Shown: positions 15,812 through 25,387 of the stretch, piece after piece | Numbering within the stretch: position 1 is the first letter of the stretch | How the letters are laid out: the number at the start of each line of letters is the position of its first letter | Source of the DNA: Pseudescherichia vulneris NBRC 102420 | GTDB taxonomy: Bacteria > Pseudomonadota > Gammaproteobacteria > Enterobacterales > Enterobacteriaceae | Assembly: GCF_000759795.1 (NCBI RefSeq) | Contig: NZ_BBMZ01000030.1 | Coordinates: forward strand, 1 to 57,092 | Direction of reading: 5' to 3' | DNA length: 57,092 bases | Program-made: the position numbers and the translations under genes | The notes under the pieces: generated by a model | The model's input: only the letters and a program-made list of their open reading frames with translations | Databases searched by the model: none | Told to the model about the DNA's origin: nothing

Positions 15812-17179
15812 ATGAGTAATCCAGCCATCATCAACGCGCTAATTCAAGGCGTTGGCGGTCGAGAAAATATCAATAAAGTCTGGCACTGCATGACGCGTCT
15901 GCGCTTCGATCTGGTGGATGAGGCGAAGATCAACCAGCAGGCCGTGACCCAGCTACCTGGCGTACTGGGCGCACAGCTGCAAAGCGAGCAGTATCAGGTC
16001 ATTATCGGCCCGCAGGTGAATCAATGGTATCAACAGATCGGCGGTGACGTGACCGCTGAGCCAACCGGTGAGGCACCTGCCAAAGCCAAGAAAGGCCTAA
16101 TTTCGCTGTTTATGGATACGGTGTCCGGCGTGTTTGGCCCCATCGTACCGGCTATCGCGGGGGCGGGGATGATCAAAGGCTTGCTGGCCGGTTTTATTGC
16201 CATGAATCTGCTGTCAGCGAAAAGTGACACTGTAATGGTAATCGATATGATCGCCAGCGGCGTGTTCTGGTTCCTGCCGTTTTTCCTGGCGGTATCCGCC
16301 GCCAAGATGTTTAAAACCAACGAATATTTAGCGGCGGCCGTGGTTGCCTGCTTGATGTATCCTTCCCTGATTGAGGCGGCCAAGCAGCTGTCGAGCGGTG
16401 CGCCGGGGGCGGTGCAGGCCTACTGGTTTGCCGGTGTGCTACCGGTGTCGATATTTAACTACGCCTCCAGCGTCATTCCGGTCATCTTCTCGGTGCTGGC
16501 GCTGAGCTATATCCATCGCGCAGTGGATCGGGTCATGCCGGAGGTGCTGAGAACCGTGTTTACGCCGACCCTGACGCTGTTTATCACTGCGCTGGTGGCG
16601 TTGGTGGTGATTGGTCCGGTGGGTATCTGGCTGGGCAAAGGGCTGGCGTGGTGCATTCAGGGGCTGTTTGATACTTCATCGGTGCTGGCGGGGTTGATCG
16701 TGGGCGCGATCCGTCCGGTGGCGATCCTCACCGGCATGCATCATGCGATGACGCCCATTGCCCTGCAAAACTTCAGCGAACACGGCTACGACATGCTGAT
16801 GCCGATGATGTGCATGGCCAACATGGCCATTGCAGGCGCCACCTTCGCTATCTGGTTCCAGAATCGTCATCGCGACGATCGCACCGTGACGCTCTCTGCG
16901 GCCATCTCTGCGCTGCTGGGCATCACCGAACCGGCGCTGTTTGGCGTACTGACCAAAGAGAAACGCGCGTTTATTGCCGCGACCATTGCCAGCAGCGTGG
17001 CGTCGGCGTTTATCGCTTTCTTTGGCGTACGGCTGTTTGGCTACATTCTGTCCAGCATCTTCAGCCTGCCAGCCTATATCGGGCCGTGGTTCCCGTATGC
17101 CATCTCCGGCGTGCTGATCTCGCTGGTGATGTCGTTTAGCCTGACGCTGCTGTTAGTGCGTCGCGGTGCGGCAAGCTAA
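15812..17179 (+). CDS. PTS EIIBC component, glucose/beta-glucoside-type
   Basis: The ATG at 15812 follows AAGGAG and gives 455 residues. The EIIB domain spans about residues 1-90, with phosphorylatable Cys26 in WHCMTRLRF. The EIIC membrane domain follows (about 105-455), with the family signature GITEPALFGV. There is no C-terminal EIIA domain, so phosphate must come from another EIIA such as Crr. Sitting with a GntR regulator and a ManD-like dehydratase, it likely imports the sugar of that pathway. Specificity cannot be read from sequence. Confidence 0.9.
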   Translation: MSNPAIINALIQGVGGRENINKVWHCMTRLRFDLVDEAKINQQAVTQLPGVLGAQLQSEQYQVIIGPQVNQWYQQIGGDVTAEPTGEAPAKAKKGLISLFMDTVSGVFGPIVPAIAGAGMIKGLLAGFIAMNLLSAKSDTVMVIDMIASGVFWFLPFFLAVSAAKMFKTNEYLAAAVVACLMYPSLIEAAKQLSSGAPGAVQAYWFAGVLPVSIFNYASSVIPVIFSVLALSYIHRAVDRVMPEVLRTVFTPTLTLFITALVALVVIGPVGIWLGKGLAWCIQGLFDTSSVLAGLIVGAIRPVAILTGMHHAMTPIALQNFSEHGYDMLMPMMCMANMAIAGATFAIWFQNRHRDDRTVTLSAAISALLGITEPALFGVLTKEKRAFIAATIASSVASAFIAFFGVRLFGYILSSIFSLPAYIGPWFPYAISGVLISLVMSFSLTLLLVRRGAAS

Positions 17180-17195
17180 CGACAATCGACAACTA

Positions 17196-18140
17196 TCAGG
17201 GCAGGCGGGCGATGTTAGCGGCAATGACGCTTGCCGAGTGTTGGAACTTCGCCTGCTCATCCTCGGCCAGCTGCAGTTCGATGATCTGCTGAACGCCGTT
17301 CTGGGCCAGCACCGCCGGTACGCCGATGGCGATATCTTTCGCGCCATACTCTCCATCGAGCACGCAGGAGATGGCTAACGCCCGATGGCTACCGGTGAAG
17401 ATATTGCGGCAGATCTCGACGATAGTCCCGGCAATGCCGTACTCAGTGCAGCCTTTACGGGCGTAGATATCAAAACCCTGACGGCGAACCTGTTCCGCCA
17501 GACGCTCACGATCCAACTCTTGACCGGTCTTGCGCCGATAAACCTCGGCGATGGGTGAACCGTACACCGAGGAGTGGGACCAGACCGGGAACTGGGTATC
17601 GCCATGCTCGCCAAGGATAAAGGCATCAATGCTCTGTGCGCCAATATCCAGCGACTGGGCGAGAGAGCGGCGCAGACGGGTGGTATCCAGCCATACGCCA
17701 GTGCCAATCACCTGGTTACGCGGCAGGCCAGAGAGCTTCCACACCTGCCAGGTGATAATGTCACACGGGTTGGTGGCGATCAGAAAGATGCCGTTGAAGC
17801 CGTTCTCCATCATCTGTGGCACGATCTTTTTGACGATTTTGGCCGTATTGGTCAGCTCGTCCAGCCGAGTCTGGCCGGGCAGGAGCGGCCCACCGGAGAC
17901 GGTGATCACTGCGATATCGACATCCGCGCACTCGCTGACGTCACGGGTTGAGATAGTCATCATCCCTGGCATATAGGCTGCGGCATCTGCCAGATCCTGG
18001 GCGTGCCCCTCGACGCGATCGCGGTTGAGATCGACCAGAATCAGCTCTTCGGCAATGTTCTGATTTAGCAGGGCGTAGGCAGCCGATGCACCGACATTGC
18101 CGGTACCAATAATCATGACCTTACGGGCTTTGGTATTCAT
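17196..18140 (-). CDS. L-2-hydroxyacid dehydrogenase of the LDH/MDH fold
   Basis: This 314-residue protein has the Rossmann motif GTGNVGAS, Asp37 selecting NAD, ATNPCD, the catalytic pair Asp (in WLDTTR) and His (in LGEHGDTQ), and substrate arginines Arg92 and the Arg of LDTTRLRR. The specificity loop reads GGPLLPGQTR: the position that is Gln in lactate and Arg in malate dehydrogenases is Leu86. Lactate may therefore not be the natural substrate; a bulkier or more hydrophobic 2-oxoacid is possible, as in hydroxyisocaproate dehydrogenases. It is convergent with the PTS gene, 16 bases away. A plain ldh name would overstate what is seen. Confidence 0.85.
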   Translation of the reverse strand: MNTKARKVMIIGTGNVGASAAYALLNQNIAEELILVDLNRDRVEGHAQDLADAAAYMPGMMTISTRDVSECADVDIAVITVSGGPLLPGQTRLDELTNTAKIVKKIVPQMMENGFNGIFLIATNPCDIITWQVWKLSGLPRNQVIGTGVWLDTTRLRRSLAQSLDIGAQSIDAFILGEHGDTQFPVWSHSSVYGSPIAEVYRRKTGQELDRERLAEQVRRQGFDIYARKGCTEYGIAGTIVEICRNIFTGSHRALAISCVLDGEYGAKDIAIGVPAVLAQNGVQQIIELQLAEDEQAKFQHSASVIAANIARLP

Positions 18141-18229
18141 TCTTTTTCCGTTAACCGTTAATGGCGACCGTTTAAAAATATCCCTTGCCGCGCATCAGCG
18201 CAATATGTTGAAACATCTATACTATTATC

Positions 18230-19099
18230 CTATGGCGTCTGCGGCCGCTCTTGCAGCAGGGCGATGAACGCCTCCAGCGGACGGCTCTTTGCGTCTCTAC
18301 GCCATACCAGCCAGGTGGTCAGCCAGCGCCACTCCTCCGCCAGCGGCCAGGCGGAAACCTGATGATGTCCAGGCATGCTCTCCAGCATGCTGCGCGGCAT
18401 CAGCGCCAGCCCAGCCCCGGCAACCACGCAGGCTAGCATGCCGTGGTAGGACTCCATTTCATGAATTTTGCCCGGCGTGGCACCGGCTGCTTTAAACCAG
18501 CTCTCAAAATGGCGGCGGTAGGAGCAGTTGGGGCGAAACGCGTAGATGCTCGCACCATTAACCTGCGTGGCGTCGCTGATGGCGGCATGTCCACCAGGGG
18601 CGACGATCATCATCTCCTCCCGGTAGACCGGGATCCCTTCTAAGCCAGGATGCATCAGCGGCCCATCAACGAACGCCGCGCTGAGCCGACCCTCGACCAC
18701 GCCGTCGATCATGGTCCCGGACGGGCCGGTGGCGAGATCAAACTGGATGCGGGGATAGCGCTGGTTGAAGTCGGCCAGGGTAGGGGGAATACGTACGGCA
18801 GCCGTGCTCTCTAGCGAACCGAGCGAAAACAGCCCCTGCGGCTCATCCCCGGCGACCACGCTGCGCGCCTCCTCCACCAGATCGAGGATCTGCTGGCTGT
18901 AGCGTAAAAAGCTATGCCCGGCGGGAGAGAGACGCAGCCGCTGGTTTTCGCGGATAAAGAGATCCACGCCCAAGTCCGCCTCCAGCTGCCGGATGCGCGT
19001 TGTCAGGTTCGACGGCACCCGGTGCACTCGCTGGGCGGCCTGGGTAATGCTGCCGGTCTGCGCCACGGCGTTAAACATCTCAAGCTGGGTTAAATCCAT
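18230..19099 (-). CDS. ptrR: LysR-type regulator PtrR (YneJ)
   Basis: This 289-residue LysR protein has an HTH at residues about 4-62 ([24 protein letters not shown]) and an effector domain. It is divergent from sad, as yneJ is in E. coli, where it controls sad and glsB in putrescine/GABA use. The sequence and position support this identity. Confidence 0.88.
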   Translation of the reverse strand: MDLTQLEMFNAVAQTGSITQAAQRVHRVPSNLTTRIRQLEADLGVDLFIRENQRLRLSPAGHSFLRYSQQILDLVEEARSVVAGDEPQGLFSLGSLESTAAVRIPPTLADFNQRYPRIQFDLATGPSGTMIDGVVEGRLSAAFVDGPLMHPGLEGIPVYREEMMIVAPGGHAAISDATQVNGASIYAFRPNCSYRRHFESWFKAAGATPGKIHEMESYHGMLACVVAGAGLALMPRSMLESMPGHHQVSAWPLAEEWRWLTTWLVWRRDAKSRPLEAFIALLQERPQTP

Positions 19100-19203
19100 T
19101 CTGTTCTCGATTTGTGAATGGTTAGGTTAATATTATTCAGTTTTCAGAAATAGCAGAGTAGGCCAGGATAAAGCAAGTTCCCTGTTTAGAAGAGAGATAA
19201 ATA

Positions 19204-20592
19204 ATGTCCATTTCCGCAAAAACGCATGCCTTGTCGATCAATCCGGCAACCGGAGAGCAGCTCTCGGCGCGTCCGTGGGCCACCTCGGCAGAGGTCGAGT
19301 CCTCTCTGGCCGCTGCGCAGCAGGGTTTCCGCCAGTGGCGGGAGCAGAGCGTAGCGCAGCGCGCCCAGGGACTGCGTAACGTGGGGGCGGTTCTGCGTCA
19401 GCACGGCGAGAAGATGGCCCAGCTGATTAGCGCCGAGATGGGTAAACCCATTCTGCAAGCCCGAGCTGAGGTAGCGAAGTCTGCCAACCTCTGCGACTGG
19501 TATGCCGAACACGGCCCGGCGATGCTGGCGAGCGAGCCGACCCAGGTAGAGAATAACCAGGCGGTGATTGAGTACCGTCCGCTGGGGGCTATCCTGGCGG
19601 TGATGCCGTGGAACTTCCCGGTCTGGCAGGTGCTGCGTGGTGCGGTGCCGATCCTGCTGGCGGGCAACAGCTATCTGCTCAAGCACGCCCCTAACGTGCT
19701 GGGCTGCGCCGAGCTGCTGGGCGATATTTTTCGCGAGGCGGGTATTCCAGCGGGGGTCTTTGGCTGGGTGAACGCCACCAATGAAGGCGTAAGCCAGGCG
19801 ATTAACGATCCGCGCATTGCCGCCGTGACCGTTACCGGTAGCGTGCGTGCCGGGGCGGCCATCGGGGCTCAGGCGGGTGCGGCGCTGAAAAAATGCGTGC
19901 TGGAGCTGGGCGGATCCGATCCCTTCATCGTGCTCAACGATGCCTCGCTCGATCTGGCCGTGAAAGCGGCGGTTGCCGGTCGTTATCAGAATACCGGGCA
20001 GGTCTGCGCGGCGGCGAAACGCTTTATCGTTGAGGCTGGGGTGGCAGACGCCTTTACCGAAAAATTTGTAGCTGCCGCGGCGGCGCTGAAGCTGGGCGCA
20101 CCGGACGTTGAAGAGAACTACCTTGGGCCAATGGCGCGTTACGATCTGCGCGACGAGCTGCATGCCCAGGTTGAGGCGACCCTGAACGAAGGCGCGACGC
20201 TGCGCCTTGGCGGGGAGAAAATCAGCGGGGAGGGCAACTACTATCCGGCAACGGTGCTGACCGGCGTTACCTCTGAGATGACCGGGTTCCGTCAGGAGCT
20301 GTTTGGCCCGGTAGCGACCATCACCGTCGCGGATGACGCAGAGCACGCTTTACAGCTTGCCAACGACAGTGACTTCGGTCTCTCCGCAACGATTTTCAGC
20401 GCTGACGAAGCGCGGGCAAACGCCCTGGCGGCGCGTCTGGAGTGCGGCGGGGTGTTTATCAACGGCTACAGCGCCAGCGATGCCCGCGTGGCGTTCGGCG
20501 GCGTGAAGAAGAGCGGCTTCGGTCGGGAGCTGTCACACTTCGGCCTGCGGGAGTTCTGCAACGTGCAGACGGTGTGGAAAGATCGCCTGTAA
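19204..20592 (+). CDS. sad: Succinate-semialdehyde dehydrogenase Sad (YneI)
   Basis: This 462-residue aldehyde dehydrogenase oxidises succinate semialdehyde to succinate in GABA/putrescine breakdown. Visible motifs are MPWNFPVWQVLR, the catalytic Glu in LELGGSDPF, the catalytic Cys in NTGQVCAAAKRF, and the C-terminal FGGVKKSGFGRE. AGAGAGAT precedes the ATG. In E. coli glsB follows directly; here a chemoreceptor and an 88-residue gene lie between. Confidence 0.93.
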   Translation: MSISAKTHALSINPATGEQLSARPWATSAEVESSLAAAQQGFRQWREQSVAQRAQGLRNVGAVLRQHGEKMAQLISAEMGKPILQARAEVAKSANLCDWYAEHGPAMLASEPTQVENNQAVIEYRPLGAILAVMPWNFPVWQVLRGAVPILLAGNSYLLKHAPNVLGCAELLGDIFREAGIPAGVFGWVNATNEGVSQAINDPRIAAVTVTGSVRAGAAIGAQAGAALKKCVLELGGSDPFIVLNDASLDLAVKAAVAGRYQNTGQVCAAAKRFIVEAGVADAFTEKFVAAAAALKLGAPDVEENYLGPMARYDLRDELHAQVEATLNEGATLRLGGEKISGEGNYYPATVLTGVTSEMTGFRQELFGPVATITVADDAEHALQLANDSDFGLSATIFSADEARANALAARLECGGVFINGYSASDARVAFGGVKKSGFGRELSHFGLREFCNVQTVWKDRL

Positions 20593-20608
20593 TCATCATT
20601 GTTAACCT

Positions 20609-20642
20609 GCGCGGCACCGGTGCTTATTCAGCGGTGCCGCGC
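20609..20642 (+). terminator. Hairpin after sad, possible terminator
   Basis: GCGCGGCACCG and CGGTGCCGCGC form an 11-bp stem, but no good T run follows, so it may be a Rho-assisted end or an RNA-stabilising hairpin. Confidence 0.45.
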
Positions 20643-20720
20643 TGTCATGGTTCTGTCATTTTTGTTTCGTAGACTCACGCGCAGTGTGTGGCTACAGCAG
20701 AATGGTTACAGAAGAATATC

Positions 20721-22310
20721 ATGAACTTAACTAAAATTTTCCCCTCTCTATTTCGCCGGGCTACGCCACGGCAGTTTGGCCTGCTGGCAGGGATATTGTG
20801 CATTATCGGCTTGTTCTCCGCGCTTCAGATCTCCTCATCTTTTCTCCTCTCCCGTTCCCTCCACGACGCCCAACATCATGAGCGGCTCAATCAGCAGGCG
20901 CTTCTTCAACAGTCAAAGGTTGATGAAGCACGCGTGGCGCTGCTGGCGGCCAGCGATCTGCTTAACCGCGCAGGGGTCTATTTTATGCAGGATCAGGCCA
21001 CAGGCTCTGAGGGCAGCTGGCATAGCCTGATGGACGAGGCCCAGCAGGCGCTGGCAACGTCGCAAAAGAGCTGGCAGGCGTGGCGGGCGCTCAATCCACC
21101 CGAAGACGAGGGGCTGATAAACAGCTACCAGCTCTTCTACGGCGCGATTAAAGAGCAGGCGGATGCCTTGACCCGCACGCAGTCCATCGATGCCTTTTTT
21201 GCCGTCCCGGCCCAGGCCTTCCAGGCCGACTTCAACGATAACTTTGCCCGCTTCCGCGCCGCCAGCGATGCGCGTGCAGAGGAGGGAAGGCAGACGCTGA
21301 TGTCCCGCCTGGCCGATCTGCAATACCTCTTTATTCTCGGGCCAGCTCTGTTGCTGATCATCGCCATCGCCGTCTGGTTTGGCATGTCGCGCTGGGTGAT
21401 CGCCCCGCTCAAGCGGCTGATTACCCATATCAATCTTCTGGCCGCAGGGGATCTCTCTGTGGCACCGCCGCCGGTCACCTGTTTCAACCGGGAGATCGGC
21501 CAGCTCAGCGTCAGCATTGAGGCCATGCAGCGGGGGCTACAGCAGCTGGTGACTCAGGTCAGCGATGCCACCGCTTCGATGGTGAGCAATATCGATAGCC
21601 TGGCGCAGGGAAACCAGAAGCTCTATCAGCAGTCGGCTCGCCAGGCAAAAGAGCTGGACGAGGTGACGGCCAACATTGCCGAGCTGGAATCCCACGTTGA
21701 GGGCAATACCGGCTATGCGAAACTCGCCAGCCAGCGCGCCGACGAGGCCCGTCAGGCCGCTGCCGGGGGGGACAGAATGATGGATACCGTCAATGAATCT
21801 ATGCAGGCGATTGTGGCCCGCTCGGATGAGATGCGCGGCATCGTGGCGCTGATCGATAACGTGGCGTTCCAGACCAACATCCTGGCCCTTAACGCGGCCA
21901 TCGAGGCCGCCCACGCGGGTAATCATGGCCGTGGCTTTGCCGTGGTGGCAAAAGAGGTTGGGCTGCTGGCGCGCAAAAGCAGCCACTCGACGCAGACAAT
22001 TCAGACCCTGATCCAGCACTCGTTGCAGGGGATAGAAGCGGGCTCGCAGGCGGTGAATCGGCTGGAGAATAACCTCCAGCAGGTCACGGGCCTGGTGGGG
22101 CATCTCAGTGGCCTGCTGAATGATATCTCTCAGGCGACGCTAAACCAGGGAGAGAACATTCATCAGATGACGCGCCAGCTGCACGGTCTCAACCAGGTCG
22201 CCCGCCGCACTGGCGAACTGGTGAGCACCGCCGCCGAGGCGTCACAGCAGCTGCACGATGATTCCCGACAGCTTATGCAGGCGGTAACGCGTTTTCGACT
22301 TCCAGCCTGA
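20721..22310 (+). CDS. Methyl-accepting chemotaxis protein with divergent signalling tip
   Basis: The ATG at 20721 gives 529 residues. A first membrane segment lies at about 18-38, a periplasmic four-helix-type sensor follows to about 205, then a second membrane segment (ILGPALLLIIAIAVWFGMS), a HAMP domain and a long cytoplasmic coiled coil. The tip reads AFQTNILALNAAIEAAHAG followed by NHGRGFAVVAKEV. Compared with the near-invariant RAGEQGRGF, Arg is His and Glu is Asn. There is no C-terminal NWETF-type pentapeptide for CheR/CheB tethering. The ligand is unknown. It sits between sad and glsB, which are adjacent in E. coli, so it looks like an insertion. Confidence 0.9.
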   Translation: MNLTKIFPSLFRRATPRQFGLLAGILCIIGLFSALQISSSFLLSRSLHDAQHHERLNQQALLQQSKVDEARVALLAASDLLNRAGVYFMQDQATGSEGSWHSLMDEAQQALATSQKSWQAWRALNPPEDEGLINSYQLFYGAIKEQADALTRTQSIDAFFAVPAQAFQADFNDNFARFRAASDARAEEGRQTLMSRLADLQYLFILGPALLLIIAIAVWFGMSRWVIAPLKRLITHINLLAAGDLSVAPPPVTCFNREIGQLSVSIEAMQRGLQQLVTQVSDATASMVSNIDSLAQGNQKLYQQSARQAKELDEVTANIAELESHVEGNTGYAKLASQRADEARQAAAGGDRMMDTVNESMQAIVARSDEMRGIVALIDNVAFQTNILALNAAIEAAHAGNHGRGFAVVAKEVGLLARKSSHSTQTIQTLIQHSLQGIEAGSQAVNRLENNLQQVTGLVGHLSGLLNDISQATLNQGENIHQMTRQLHGLNQVARRTGELVSTAAEASQQLHDDSRQLMQAVTRFRLPA

Positions 22311-22378
22311 CGCTCGCCGCGTGGCTCTGAAAGGGGGCCACGTGGAAAAACATGTGGCTACGATGCGTTTTGAGTTAC

Positions 22379-22645
22379 CTATCTCCGATCTTCTTTTGAT
22401 GAAATCAGCCATGCTAACCAGTAAACAACCAGGCCAGCGATAACGACAAGAACGGGGGCGATAACGCGCATAATCCCTTCATTCGCAAATATTGCGATGA
22501 AAACTCCTATAATTACGGCGCTGATAACAACCGCCCCGGATATCTCAGAAATGACTTTTCTGATTAGTCTAAAGATTCTCGATTGCACCCAGAAATTGCT
22601 CCATTTTAGAAGGGTTTTTACGAAGAAATTATCAGGCAGAGCCAA
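22379..22645 (-). CDS. Hypothetical small inner membrane protein, 88 residues
   Basis: Two adjacent hydrophobic segments (about residues 36-52 and 58-80, ending VVYWLAWLISS) follow a basic amphipathic N-terminus (SRIFRLIRKVISE) and precede a charged tail (KEDRR). The hairpin topology and length suggest a small membrane protein of unknown role. Nothing upstream marks a strong ribosome site. It faces the chemoreceptor gene tail to tail. Confidence 0.6.
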   Translation of the reverse strand: MALPDNFFVKTLLKWSNFWVQSRIFRLIRKVISEISGAVVISAVIIGVFIAIFANEGIMRVIAPVLVVIAGLVVYWLAWLISSKEDRR

Positions 22646-22846
22646 TTTTAGTAAACGAAAAATTCACGGATGTTCGCTGTTATGCTTCGCTGGTTTGTAC
22701 CATATCGAAAGCCAGAGCCATCCTGACTGACAAAGTTATTGATCTGCACGAGCGTATTTTGGGCAGCATTTTCCAGGTAGGCCCCTGATTTCCATGCGGA
22801 CCCCTGATATACTCGCAGGCCTTTTTTAGCCGGTGAGGAGTGTAGT

Positions 22847-23773
22847 GTGGCGACGGTCATGAATAATGACATGCTGGAGTCTATTTTGACTCAGGTCCGG
22901 CCTCTTATCGGTCAGGGGAAGGTAGCCGATTACATTCCAGCGCTGGCATCGGTCGAGGCCAACAAGCTGGCGATAGCGGTCAGTACCATCGATGGCCGCC
23001 ACTTTCAGGCCGGCGACGCCGACGAGCGCTTCTCTATTCAGTCTATCTCGAAGGTACTGAGCCTGGTGGTGGCGATGGATCACTATCAGGAGGAGGAGAT
23101 TTGGCAGCGGGTAGGCAAAGATCCCTCCGGTCACCCCTTTAATTCGCTGTTACAGCTCGAAATTGAGCAGGGCAAGCCGCGAAACCCTTTTATCAACGCC
23201 GGTGCGCTGGTGGTGTGCGATATGCTGCAAAGCCGTCTCAGCGCCCCGCGCCAGCGGATGCTGGAGGTGGTTCGTCAGCTGAGCGACGTCAGCGATATCA
23301 CCTACGACAGCCATGTGGCGCGGTCTGAGTTCGACCACTCGGCGCGTAACGCGGCCATCGCCTGGCTGATGAAATCCTTTGGTAACTTCCACAATGACGT
23401 GGCAACGGTACTGCAAAACTATTTCCACTACTGCGCCCTGAAGATGAGCTGCGTCGAGCTGGCGAAGACGTTCCTGTTTCTCGCGGACGAGGGGCGTGCG
23501 CCGCATCTCACCCGGTCGGTCATCTCCCCATTGCAGTCGCGGCAGGTTAATGCTCTGATGGCAACCAGCGGCATGTATCAGAGCGCGGGGGAGTTTGCCT
23601 GGCGCGTGGGACTGCCGGCGAAGTCCGGGGTCGGTGGGGGGATTGTGGCGATCGTGCCCCATGAGATGGCAATCTGCGTCTGGAGCCCGGAGCTTGATGA
23701 GGCAGGCAACTCGCTGGCGGGTATTGCTATGCTTGAGGCACTCAGCCGTCAGCTGGGGCGTTCGGTTTACTGA
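22847..23773 (+). CDS. glsB: Glutaminase GlsB (YneH)
   Basis: The GTG at 22847 after GAGGAG gives 308 residues, the E. coli length; the ATG four codons later is the alternative. This beta-lactamase-like glutaminase shows the catalytic Ser in [12 protein letters not shown] (SxxK) and the [24 protein letters not shown] and [12 protein letters not shown] motifs. It converts glutamine to glutamate and ammonia. Its order relative to sad and dgcF is conserved with E. coli. Confidence 0.95.
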   Translation: MATVMNNDMLESILTQVRPLIGQGKVADYIPALASVEANKLAIAVSTIDGRHFQAGDADERFSIQSISKVLSLVVAMDHYQEEEIWQRVGKDPSGHPFNSLLQLEIEQGKPRNPFINAGALVVCDMLQSRLSAPRQRMLEVVRQLSDVSDITYDSHVARSEFDHSARNAAIAWLMKSFGNFHNDVATVLQNYFHYCALKMSCVELAKTFLFLADEGRAPHLTRSVISPLQSRQVNALMATSGMYQSAGEFAWRVGLPAKSGVGGGIVAIVPHEMAICVWSPELDEAGNSLAGIAMLEALSRQLGRSVY

Positions 23774-23816
23774 TGCACTGCCGCGTCGTTACCCTTATCT
23801 ACAGGGACAGAATTCT

Positions 23817-25268
23817 ATGCTTGCATCACTGAACATCGCGTTTCATCCGTTCCATAAAGAGAGGCCCTGGCGTAACGCGGTCATGATCTTTCTGCTGACC
23901 ACGCTGTTCTACTCTATTGGCGCGATGCTCAGGCTGGTGGAGGAGCTCTCCCTGTTCTGGCCATTGAACGCGGTGATGGCCGGTGTCTTTGCACGCTACA
24001 CCTGGCTAAATCGACTGCACAACTACGCCATCTGCTACGTGGCGATGCTGGTTTACGATGCCATGACCACCACGTGGGGAGCCACCTCGCTGCTGATCAA
24101 CCTGTCGAACATGGTGTTTATTCTTACCGTGGCGCTGCTGATTGTGCGCGACAAACGACGGCCTGAGAGGCGCGCGCTGCCGATTAACGCCCTGCGGATC
24201 TTTAACTACTGTCTGCTGGGGGCGTTGGGCTGCGCGCTGGTGGGGGCGTTTGCGTCGGTAGGGATGGACGATCTCACCTTCTGGCCGCTCTATGCCGACT
24301 GGTTTAGCGAGCAGTTTTCTACTGGCGTGCTGATCCTGCCCTGTGTACTCACCCTGACGTGGCCTCGCTGGGCCGTGCCGTTTCGCATTGAGCACCTGCT
24401 GCCGATCGCCGCCCTGGTAACGTCCCTCATTGCCTCGGTAGCAATCGGCGGGGCGGGCAGCCTTCTTTTCCCGCTCCCGGCGCTGATCTGGTGCGCGGTT
24501 CGCTATTCGCTGCTGACCACCGCGCTGCTGACCTTTTTAACCGGTGCGCTGGAAATTATTCTGGTCGCCAACGGCACGATTAACATCTTCGTTGCCAGCC
24601 CGCTGGAGATGCCGCGCATGTTCTCGGCGAGGCTGGGGATCGCCACTATGGCCATCTGTCCCATCATTGTCTGCGTCAGCGTTAACGCCATTAATACGCT
24701 GATGAAGCAGGTGTCGCTGCGCGCTGACTTTGATTTTCTGACCCGGGTCTACTCCCGCTCCGGTCTCTATGAAGCGCTGGGCCGCGAAAGAAAGACCGAG
24801 GCGCGACATTTAACGGTTATGCTGCTGGATATCGACTACTTCAAAAACATTAATGACAGCTATGGTCATGAGTGCGGCGACAGGGTGCTGACCGCGTTTG
24901 CGCAGAAGATACAGCAGACGGTCGGCGACAGCGGTATCGTGGCACGAATGGGAGGTGAAGAGTTTGCCGTCGTCGCCACGACGCAGGATCCCCAGCAGGG
25001 ATTTATGCTGGCAGAGCGTATTCGACGCGCTGTAGAAGCCCACCCGTTCCGCTGGCAGCAGCAGACGCTATTCCTGACGGTCAGTATTGGTCTGAGCAGC
25101 GGCACCACCCAGTCATGGGAACTGACGGAGCGGTTCAATAAGCTGCTGGCTGAGGCGGATGAGTATCTCTACCAGGCGAAAAAAGCAGGGCGTAATCGCA
25201 TCAGCGCGCGGGAAGGTCAGGGGCCTATGGAATCTCTCCCAAAAGAGACGGAACAACAGAGCGTGTGA
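23817..25268 (+). CDS. dgcF: Diguanylate cyclase DgcF (YneF), full-length with membrane sensor
   Basis: The ATG at 23817 gives 483 residues; the frame is open further upstream but that part overlaps glsB. About eight hydrophobic segments fill residues 20-300 (a MASE1-like integral membrane sensor), then a GGDEF domain with ARMGGEEF. No RxxD inhibitory site stands five residues before it, so product inhibition is unlikely. The stretch ADWFSEQFSTGVLI matches what I recall as the start of E. coli YneF, which is annotated at about 315 residues; the gene here carries a further 150 or so N-terminal residues. The ribosome site is AGGGACAG. Confidence 0.85.
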   Translation: MLASLNIAFHPFHKERPWRNAVMIFLLTTLFYSIGAMLRLVEELSLFWPLNAVMAGVFARYTWLNRLHNYAICYVAMLVYDAMTTTWGATSLLINLSNMVFILTVALLIVRDKRRPERRALPINALRIFNYCLLGALGCALVGAFASVGMDDLTFWPLYADWFSEQFSTGVLILPCVLTLTWPRWAVPFRIEHLLPIAALVTSLIASVAIGGAGSLLFPLPALIWCAVRYSLLTTALLTFLTGALEIILVANGTINIFVASPLEMPRMFSARLGIATMAICPIIVCVSVNAINTLMKQVSLRADFDFLTRVYSRSGLYEALGRERKTEARHLTVMLLDIDYFKNINDSYGHECGDRVLTAFAQKIQQTVGDSGIVARMGGEEFAVVATTQDPQQGFMLAERIRRAVEAHPFRWQQQTLFLTVSIGLSSGTTQSWELTERFNKLLAEADEYLYQAKKAGRNRISAREGQGPMESLPKETEQQSV

Positions 25269-25387
25269 CAGTGTCACTTTGGCGTCACATTTTCAGCGAA
25301 TTCATTGAAATAACGTATAAAATTGCTTGCTACCTATTTTTAACATCAATACTATAACCGAGTATACGTAGCGGACAACATTGCGCG

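Noticed and set aside
17196..18140. Calling this gene L-lactate dehydrogenase outright
   Set aside because: The substrate-specificity position is Leu, not the Gln of lactate dehydrogenases, so only the fold and catalytic residues are claimed.
19186..20346. 386-codon frame opposite sad
   Set aside because: Shadow of the aldehyde dehydrogenase gene; Arg/His-rich and without a ribosome site.
22742..22846. Repeated CCCCTGAT before glsB as an operator
   Set aside because: Two copies only 21 bases apart, no symmetry and no known regulator; could be chance.
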